Shown here: piece by piece, positions 36,732 through 41,707 of the stretch
How positions within the stretch are numbered: position 1 is the first letter of the stretch
Layout of the letters: every line of letters begins with the position of its first letter
NCBI GenBank assembly: GCA_002909145.1
Contig: PNQY01000150.1
Span: forward strand, 1 to 41,707
Length of the DNA: 41,707 nt
Direction: 5' to 3'
From: Candidatus Thioglobus perditus
GTDB taxonomy: Bacteria; Pseudomonadota; Gammaproteobacteria; PS1; Pseudothioglobaceae
The notes under the pieces: model-generated
The model's input: only the letters and a program-made list of their open reading frames with translations
The model's database searches: none
Told to the model about the DNA's origin: nothing
Made by a program: the position numbers and the translations under genes

Positions 36732-36775
36732 TATCTATTGTAAGTTTTAAACAAAAGACTTACAATAGATAAAAA
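36728..36775 (+). repeat. Third hairpin, 18-base perfect inverted repeat
   Basis: Bases 36728-36745 are fully complementary to 36758-36775 with a 12-base loop. The 5' arm uses the T-tract of the preceding terminator, so the two stems compete for 36728-36731. It lies before the next gene and may be an operator or an antiterminator-type element. Confidence 0.65.
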
Positions 36776-36787
36776 TTACAATTTGTT

Positions 36788-36801
36788 ACCCCCAAAGGGG
36801 T
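36788..36801 (+). promoter_or_regulatory. Second copy of the CCCCAAAGGGG palindrome
   Basis: ACCCCCAAAGGGGT contains the same 11-base palindrome found before the tkt promoter at 2505-2515. Here it lies 26 bases before the ATG at 36827. A -10-like TACAAT (36777-36782) lies directly upstream, so the palindrome would be at or near the 5' end of the mRNA. Confidence 0.4.
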
Positions 36802-36826
36802 TTGAAAAAAGCGGAGTATTGGATAA

Positions 36827-37177
36827 ATGAATATTATTGATAAGACAGATGAAGAAATATTAGCCATTGCACACCCTATGTGGGACGATTTGGTTAAGTA
36901 TTCAAATAATGCAAATTATGGTGCTTTTACACGCCATTTTTCAGAAGATTTTTTACGTGGCGCTAATGAAGTTGAAATGGGCAAGCAGTTTGCAAGAAGT
37001 GAATTGACAAAAGGCCTTGATAAAGGTGCTGACTATCTTGGTATGATTCGTCGTGGCCAATATGTTACTGTTTTATACAAGCAAACTAATTCAAAGAAAG
37101 AAGGTGAATACCTTGGTAGACTTGTTCTTGGCTATGAAGATGACGTAGTTAAGATTTTTGGTGCAACAATTTTCTAA
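36827..37177 (+). CDS. Conserved small protein of unknown function downstream of aprA
   Basis: The 116-residue soluble protein begins NIIDKTDEEILAIAHPMWDD and then has YGAFTRHFSEDFL, followed by strands ending in GRLVLGYEDDVVKIFGA. The alternation of an N-terminal helix and later beta strands is compatible with an NTF2/SnoaL-like fold, but that is a guess; no catalytic motif is seen and I do not recognise the family. GGAG (36813-36816) lies ten bases before the start. It is the first of three small genes separated by six and four bases, probably one transcription unit behind the apr terminator. Confidence 0.8.
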   Translation: MNIIDKTDEEILAIAHPMWDDLVKYSNNANYGAFTRHFSEDFLRGANEVEMGKQFARSELTKGLDKGADYLGMIRRGQYVTVLYKQTNSKKEGEYLGRLVLGYEDDVVKIFGATIF

Positions 37178-37183
37178 ATAATT

Positions 37184-37705
37184 ATGTCAGAGTTTATTCA
37201 AGAATCTAAATATGTTGAACTAATCTATAAAGTTATAGATCAAAAAACAGGCGCTGTATTTTCAAATATTGAGTATCCAGTTGGCTATGTTCATGGTGCT
37301 AATGATGTTTTAGGCAAAGAGGTTTTGGCTGAGCTTGAAGGCCGAGAAGAAGGTGATATCATTGAAATTAAAGTAGATGTTGAAAAACTTTACGGACCTA
37401 GAGATGAAGCCCTTGTTTTTATTGATAAGATTGAAAATGTTCCAGAGGAGTATCGCAAGGTTGGCACTAAAGTTACCATGGAAAACAAAGATGGACAGCC
37501 TAAAGAGTTCTTGGTTACTAAGGTTGACGATGGAACAGTAACAATTGATGGAAATAACCCATTATGTGGTCGTGATGTTAAATTCATCCTAGAAGTTACT
37601 TTGGTGAGAGATGCCACTATTGAAGAGATGGAGGCTGGTGGCACAACTGATAGTGAGCCTAGTCTTGATGAGATTTTAGATAACGTAAACGCAACAAAGC
37701 ATTAA
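37184..37705 (+). CDS. FKBP-type peptidyl-prolyl cis-trans isomerase, SlyD-like
   Basis: The 173-residue protein has the SlyD layout. A split FKBP domain carries YPVGYVHGANDVLGKEVLAE (compare DYLHGHGSLI in SlyD) and GREEGDIIEI, followed by the insert-in-flap domain (about residues 75-125, with EEYRKVGTKVTMENKDGQ and VDDGTVTIDGNNPLCGRDVKF in sequence), and the return strand LEVTLVRDATIEEMEAGG. SlyD proteins are folding helpers, some with nickel-binding His-rich tails. Here the C-terminus is acidic and has no His-rich tail, so a metal-chaperone role is not supported. The start lacks a clear Shine-Dalgarno sequence. Its location after apr genes suggests, without proof, a folding role for that pathway. 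Confidence 0.88.
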   Translation: MSEFIQESKYVELIYKVIDQKTGAVFSNIEYPVGYVHGANDVLGKEVLAELEGREEGDIIEIKVDVEKLYGPRDEALVFIDKIENVPEEYRKVGTKVTMENKDGQPKEFLVTKVDDGTVTIDGNNPLCGRDVKFILEVTLVRDATIEEMEAGGTTDSEPSLDEILDNVNATKH

Positions 37706-37709
37706 GATT

Positions 37710-38081
37710 ATGACTATAGATTTTACCGAATCAGAGATAACCACTATTCAAAGCGCAGTAGATACTCGCTGGAAAAAAGACAAAAAAGAAGTTCATTTAG
37801 CTGATATTGAAATTACTAAAGAAGGTGATGAAGAGCCTACTTTATTTCCTGCTGCTGTATGGGAAGATCCTAACTCAACTTTTATCATTATTAAGATGGG
37901 TAATTTTTCTTATAAAAGTTTCTTTTATTACCTTTCTGATAAGCGTTTTGATACGGGCGTTTCAGAATATAACGACCTTCATGAGTGTGCAGACAAGCTA
38001 CTAAAAGCTCAGGCTGATTTTATTCTAACTAAAAATACCAAAGGTTTGAACGTTCATATCCATCAAGAAACTGGTATCTAA
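37710..38081 (+). CDS. Small protein of unknown function
   Basis: The 123-residue soluble, charged protein begins with a helix-like segment (TESEITTIQSAVDTRWKKDK), then contains EPTLFPAAVWEDPNSTFIII and FSYKSFFYYLSDKRFDTG, and ends in a Lys/His-containing tail. No family or catalytic motif is recognised, and there is no signal peptide or membrane helix. It starts four bases after the SlyD-like gene without a clear ribosome-binding site, so translation is probably coupled. It is followed by a strong terminator and completes the three-gene unit. Confidence 0.78.
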   Translation: MTIDFTESEITTIQSAVDTRWKKDKKEVHLADIEITKEGDEEPTLFPAAVWEDPNSTFIIIKMGNFSYKSFFYYLSDKRFDTGVSEYNDLHECADKLLKAQADFILTKNTKGLNVHIHQETGI

Positions 38082-38100
38082 TATTTAAATAGTATTTAAT

Positions 38101-38130
38101 AAAAAGGGAGTGTCTTTACACTCCCTTTTT
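38101..38130 (+). terminator. Strong terminator of the three-gene unit
   Basis: AAAAAGGGAGTGT (38101-38113) pairs perfectly with ACACTCCCTTTTT (38118-38130) around a four-base loop. Confidence 0.93.
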
Positions 38131-38301
38131 AATCCTATCCTTATCGTCTTTATTCTTGCTGTTAATAGCAGTTATTTCTTGAGCTGCACTCTTTTATTGT
38201 TTTTATAGAATCAATAGTTTTTGGCTATATATTACAGGCTTAACTTTGCTAGAGTATAAGAATGGCGGTATTGATTATCTGTTGTTTTTCTACAGGCGTA
38301 A

Positions 38302-38327
38302 AAAAAGGAGTGCAAGCACTCCTTTTT
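38302..38327 (-). terminator. Terminator of hppA (bidirectional form)
   Basis: AAAAAGGAGTGC (38302-38313) pairs perfectly with GCACTCCTTTTT (38316-38327). It lies 18 bases past the hppA stop and can also work on the plus strand. It shares the AAAAAGG(G)AGTG arm with the terminator at 38101-38130. The 170 bases between the two show no gene I can support. Confidence 0.88.
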
Positions 38328-38345
38328 AATATCACTTTCCAATAA

Positions 38346-40340
38346 TTAGATTAAAGGAATAATTAAGATTGCAACAATGTTAATAATCTTAATTAGTGGA
38401 TTAATTGCAGGACCAGCCGTATCTTTGTACGGATCGCCTACAGTATCACCAGTTACAGCTGCTTTATGAGCATCTGAACCTTTACCGCCAAAGTTACCAT
38501 CTTCAATGTATTTTTTAGCGTTATCCCAAGCACCACCACCAGTAGTCATTGAGATAGCAACAAAGATACCTGTTGCGATAGAACCAATTAATAACCCGCC
38601 AAGCGCTTCAGCACCTAGCAACAAGCCAACCGCCACTGGGAATAGAATTGGAAGAATTGAAGGCAATATCATCTCTCTAATTGCTGACTTGGTTAACATG
38701 TCAACTGCTTTAGAGTAGTCTGGCTTTTGCGTGTAATCCATAATACCTGGCATTTCACGGAATTGACGACGTACTTCGTTTACGATACCACCAGCAGCAC
38801 GACCAACAGCTTCCATAGCCATTGCGCCAAATAGGTAAGGCACTAGTCCGCCTAAGAATAGGCCAATAATTACTCTATAGTCTGACAAGTCAAACATTGT
38901 TTGAGTGTCTCCACCTAATGAGTTAGTAAAATCAGCAAATAGTACTAATGCCGCAAGACCAGCAGAGCCGATAGCGTAACCTTTAGTTACTGCTTTGGTA
39001 GTGTTACCAACAGCGTCTAGAGGGTCAGTAATATTACGAATTTCTTCAGGTAATTCAGCCATCTCAGCAATACCACCTGCGTTATCTGTAATTGGACCGT
39101 AAGCATCTAAAGCAACAATTACACCAGTCATAGAAAGCATAGCAGTTGCAGCAATTGCAATAGCGTATAAACCACCTAGTAAGTGTGCTGCCCAAATACT
39201 GGCACACACAGCAAGTACTGGAAGTGCAGTTGACTTCATAGACAAGCCTAAGCCGGCAATAACATTTGTACCATCACCTGTTAGTGATGATTCAGCAACA
39301 TGCTGTACTGGCTTGTATTCAGTTGAAGTGTAGTATTCAGTAACCACAACCATAACTGCAGTAAGAACTAGACCAATTAATGATGCGTAGAATAAATTCA
39401 TACCCATGTTCATATTTGCAGTAATAAAGTAGAAGGCAACAGCAGCTAATACTGCAGAAACAATCAGACCTTTGTAAAGAGCACCCATAATTGAGCCACC
39501 GTCAGATACTTTAACAAAGAAAGTACCAATAATAGAAGCGATAATTGAAACCGCACCTAGGGCAAGCGGGTAAAGAACAGCATTTTCAGGCAAGCCAACA
39601 AGTATTCCACCTAGCATCATAGTTGCTACAATAGTTACCGCATAAGTTTCAAATAAGTCAGCAGCCATACCTGCACAGTCACCAACATTGTCACCAACAT
39701 TGTCAGCAATTACTGCTGGGTTACGTGGATCATCCTCTGGAATTCCAGCTTCAACTTTACCAACAATGTCAGCACCAACGTCAGCACCTTTAGTGAAAAT
39801 ACCGCCACCTAAACGCGCGAAAATTGAAATTAATGAACCGCCAAACGCAAGACCAATTAGAGCATGTAGAGCGTCTTTTTGTTCAACTCCAAATACTAGC
39901 ATTCCAGCGTAGTAACCAGAAACACCTAATAAAGCTAAACCAACTACAAGCATACCCGTAACCGCACCACCTTTAAAAGCAACTTGGAAAGCAGAATTCA
40001 CACCATTTTTAGCAGCTTCAGCAGTACGTGAGTTAGATTTAACTGATACATTCATACCAATATATCCAGTTGCGCCAGACAGTACGGCACCGATAAGGAA
40101 TCCAAGTCCAACTGTAGCGCCTAGTAAGTAAGTAATGATGACAAGCAAAACAGCACCAACCATACCAATAGTTGTATATTGACGATTTAGATAAGCGCTT
40201 GCACCTTGTGCAATGGCGTCTGATATCTCCTTCATTTTGTCACTACCTGGGGATTGTTTGTAGATCCAGGTCATTGTGAATAGGCCGTATAAAACAGCGA
40301 TAATTGATGCCGCGATGGCAAGGACTAGTATTGTATCCAT
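38346..40340 (-). CDS. hppA: Membrane-bound proton-translocating pyrophosphatase, K+-independent type
   Basis: HppA couples pyrophosphate hydrolysis to proton pumping across the inner membrane and can in principle run backwards to make pyrophosphate. The 664-residue protein is almost entirely membrane helices (about 16). The active-site loop [20 protein letters not shown] is followed by [20 protein letters not shown]; other motifs are [15 protein letters not shown] and a late [28 protein letters not shown] places Lys449 and Thr452 where K+-dependent enzymes have Ala, the accepted mark of K+-independent H+ pumps. The ATG at 40340 has AAGGAG upstream at a rather long 11-base distance. It follows the sulfur block on the opposite strand; pyrophosphate links it to Sat. 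Confidence 0.96.
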   Translation of the reverse strand: MDTILVLAIAASIIAVLYGLFTMTWIYKQSPGSDKMKEISDAIAQGASAYLNRQYTTIGMVGAVLLVIITYLLGATVGLGFLIGAVLSGATGYIGMNVSVKSNSRTAEAAKNGVNSAFQVAFKGGAVTGMLVVGLALLGVSGYYAGMLVFGVEQKDALHALIGLAFGGSLISIFARLGGGIFTKGADVGADIVGKVEAGIPEDDPRNPAVIADNVGDNVGDCAGMAADLFETYAVTIVATMMLGGILVGLPENAVLYPLALGAVSIIASIIGTFFVKVSDGGSIMGALYKGLIVSAVLAAVAFYFITANMNMGMNLFYASLIGLVLTAVMVVVTEYYTSTEYKPVQHVAESSLTGDGTNVIAGLGLSMKSTALPVLAVCASIWAAHLLGGLYAIAIAATAMLSMTGVIVALDAYGPITDNAGGIAEMAELPEEIRNITDPLDAVGNTTKAVTKGYAIGSAGLAALVLFADFTNSLGGDTQTMFDLSDYRVIIGLFLGGLVPYLFGAMAMEAVGRAAGGIVNEVRRQFREMPGIMDYTQKPDYSKAVDMLTKSAIREMILPSILPILFPVAVGLLLGAEALGGLLIGSIATGIFVAISMTTGGGAWDNAKKYIEDGNFGGKGSDAHKAAVTGDTVGDPYKDTAGPAINPLIKIINIVAILIIPLI

Positions 40341-40497
40341 TACTTTGTTATCTCCTTTCTGATAGTAATAAAACTTTCTCCAGCGATGATTATAGTGAAT
40401 TATTATTGGTAAATATAATAATATAGTAATAATTTATCAGAACTTGACCTTTGTTAATTATTCTATAAGCTTGTTGTATAAAGAGTTTCTAGCGTCT

Positions 40498-41661
40498 TTA
40501 ATCTTTTGACCAATATTTTGTTTCAATACCATGTCCAAGATCCGCTTCTATCAATCTAGATCTAAGTTTTAATAGCTTGTTGATTAATTCAGGCTCTGCT
40601 TTTTCGTAAGCTTCGGCATCTGGTGTCCTGTTTACCACCACGCCTAGTAGCTCGGTAATAGCGTTGCCAATAGAGTTTTGTGAAATAGTTACAATTAACT
40701 TACCTTCATCGTTTCTATATATAAGCTGTTTAAAAGCTGGTTGCCAGCGAATGCTTGATGAGTATTTAGCGTCTTTAATGCATTTGTCACGCACTTTCTT
40801 GGCCGCAGATAGAAAACAGTTATTGAAAAGCAAGGTTTTTTCAATTTCTTTAGGAAAGTAAGCGTTACCTGGGACCCCGGAATTTCTACTTGATACTTGG
40901 GCAAAAAAACTGCGATAGAAGTCTAAAAAGCCTTTTAGTACTTTATCGTATTCTTTCCAGAAGTCAATATTTTTTAAACTATCAATTCCGCCTTGCACCT
41001 CCCAACTTGGCAATCCTTGAGGATATCCTGTAAGCGATAAAGATGATGATTCTCCATTAATTGGCTTAAGTATTTTTAAGTCTAGAGTTGATAAAAATTC
41101 AGAATACACATCTTGCATATAAGCAGCAAACAAAGAATGTTGGCCGCCATCTGTCAAATTTGGATTATTAGTGTCAGCAAGTTTTGCATTCTCTAGTGTT
41201 TTTTTATCAAAAACAATAAAGTGGTTGTGCAACATTCTAATACTAGGAACTCCAGCAGAAGTGATTGGCCAGGTGGCATCAAGTGAAGCCTCGCCAGCTA
41301 GAATTAAGTGTTTGCTAGGATCTGGATAATGCTCCAGCATGAAACCAATAATAATTTGATTCATGCGATTCCATACTTTTCTAACATTGCCTGGCAATTG
41401 TGTACGGCGCACAGGTCTGCCTAGTGGGTTTAGCACACTTTGTGAAGTGTTATAAATAATAGAGCAGTCAAATTCATTTGAGTGGCCTAGTGCTTTGCGG
41501 TAAAGCAAAAGATCTTCCGCATTGGTTAGCAGGCCGTTATTTTCTGTTAAATCCTTAAGATTCTCAGGCGAGTTGAAAAATTCATTAGGTTTCATTCCTT
41601 CTGGAACATCCAAAGGGATGGGGCGAAAAGGGATGTTTATTTCTCTTGGTCCAATTGTCAT
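40498..41661 (-). CDS. 387-residue protein of unknown function
   Basis: I do not recognise this soluble protein. It begins MTIGPREINIPFRPIPLDVP. A central stretch contains VRRTQLPGNVRKVWNRMNQI, ILAGEASLDATWPITSAGVP and SIRMLHNHFIVFDK. The HNHF phrase after a Ser/Pro-rich turn is faintly like HIT/GalT-type nucleotidyl-transfer domains, but the full HxHxH signature is not seen, so no function is assigned. GYPQGLPSWEVQGGIDSL and a Lys-rich C-terminal half with long helices follow. No signal peptide or membrane helix is evident. It is on the same strand as hppA, ending 157 bases before it; that gap is AT-rich and may hold the hppA promoter (minus-strand TATAAT at 40394-40389). Only 46 bases of window remain upstream. 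Confidence 0.8.
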   Translation of the reverse strand: MTIGPREINIPFRPIPLDVPEGMKPNEFFNSPENLKDLTENNGLLTNAEDLLLYRKALGHSNEFDCSIIYNTSQSVLNPLGRPVRRTQLPGNVRKVWNRMNQIIIGFMLEHYPDPSKHLILAGEASLDATWPITSAGVPSIRMLHNHFIVFDKKTLENAKLADTNNPNLTDGGQHSLFAAYMQDVYSEFLSTLDLKILKPINGESSSLSLTGYPQGLPSWEVQGGIDSLKNIDFWKEYDKVLKGFLDFYRSFFAQVSSRNSGVPGNAYFPKEIEKTLLFNNCFLSAAKKVRDKCIKDAKYSSSIRWQPAFKQLIYRNDEGKLIVTISQNSIGNAITELLGVVVNRTPDAEAYEKAEPELINKLLKLRSRLIEADLGHGIETKYWSKD

Positions 41662-41707
41662 AATTTAAAAAACCTACATTAAAAAAATAATAAAAAAGGG
41701 CTTGTGT

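Noticed and set aside
38131-38301. Possible small RNA or 27-codon ORF between the two terminators
   Set aside because: No convincing promoter was seen, and the ORF starting near 38263 runs through the terminator hairpin. Nothing supports it beyond its position.
40444-40457. TTGACCTTTGTTAA upstream of hppA as a fourth Fnr box
   Set aside because: It matches only seven of ten consensus positions, which is expected by chance in AT-rich DNA.

Overview
The window is a compact, AT-rich stretch of bacterial chromosome. It carries 32 convincing protein genes, no tRNA, rRNA, CRISPR array, transposase or prophage gene, and no gene-free gap longer than about 300 bases. The gene set is gammaproteobacterial (MnmG/RsmG, RluC, UbiA, PolA, YgiQ, LptCA), with Calvin-cycle-type sugar-phosphate genes and the sat-aprM-aprB-aprA sulfite-oxidation cluster that uses the AprM anchor. 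Together with the low GC and tight packing, this points to a marine chemolithoautotrophic sulfur oxidiser of the SUP05 / Candidatus Thioglobus type. That assignment is inference from gene content, not from a marker-tree search.

Layout. 1-2.3 kb: the end of a beta-rich protein of unknown function, a fermentative-type D-lactate dehydrogenase with an Fnr-like box in front, and a DJ-1/YajL-family protein. 2.5-9.8 kb: a co-directional carbon block tkt-gap-DUF302-pgk-pyk-fba behind a near-consensus sigma-70 promoter, serving both the Calvin cycle and lower glycolysis. 9.8-15.7 kb: a housekeeping run mnmG-rsmG-AsmA-like-tatD-rluC-ubiA with start/stop overlaps. 15.7-16.1 kb: a small two-helix membrane protein with its own strong promoter, a Crp/Fnr-type dyad and hairpins on both sides. 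16.1-19.8 kb: dapD (minus), ccoG-fixH (plus, Fnr-like box in front) and a solitary znuC-type ATPase (minus). 19.9-27.5 kb: polA-argS-addA, coupled by overlapping codons. 27.6-31.9 kb: ygiQ, thiE (minus), and lptC-lptA, with an enlarged LptC. 32.0-38.1 kb: the sulfur block sat, aprM, aprB, aprA, then three small genes (unknown, SlyD-like, unknown). 38.3-41.7 kb: a membrane pyrophosphatase and an unrecognised 387-residue protein, both on the minus strand.

How it works together. AprBA with AprM would oxidise sulfite plus AMP to APS, and Sat would convert APS plus pyrophosphate to sulfate plus ATP. The nearby pyrophosphatase carries residues of the K+-independent proton-pumping class, so pyrophosphate and proton-motive force are probably linked to sulfur oxidation. 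Reducing power and ATP would feed the tkt/gap/pgk/fba block. The Fnr-like boxes at ldhA, the small membrane protein and ccoG suggest an oxygen-responsive layer, which fits life at oxygen gradients.

The most unusual signals are non-coding: a multi-hairpin leader with an SD-preceded 21-codon ORF before sat, three tandem hairpins after aprA, an attenuator-like hairpin between gap and the DUF302 gene, a palindrome shared by two loci, and several genes whose predicted transcription start falls on the start codon.
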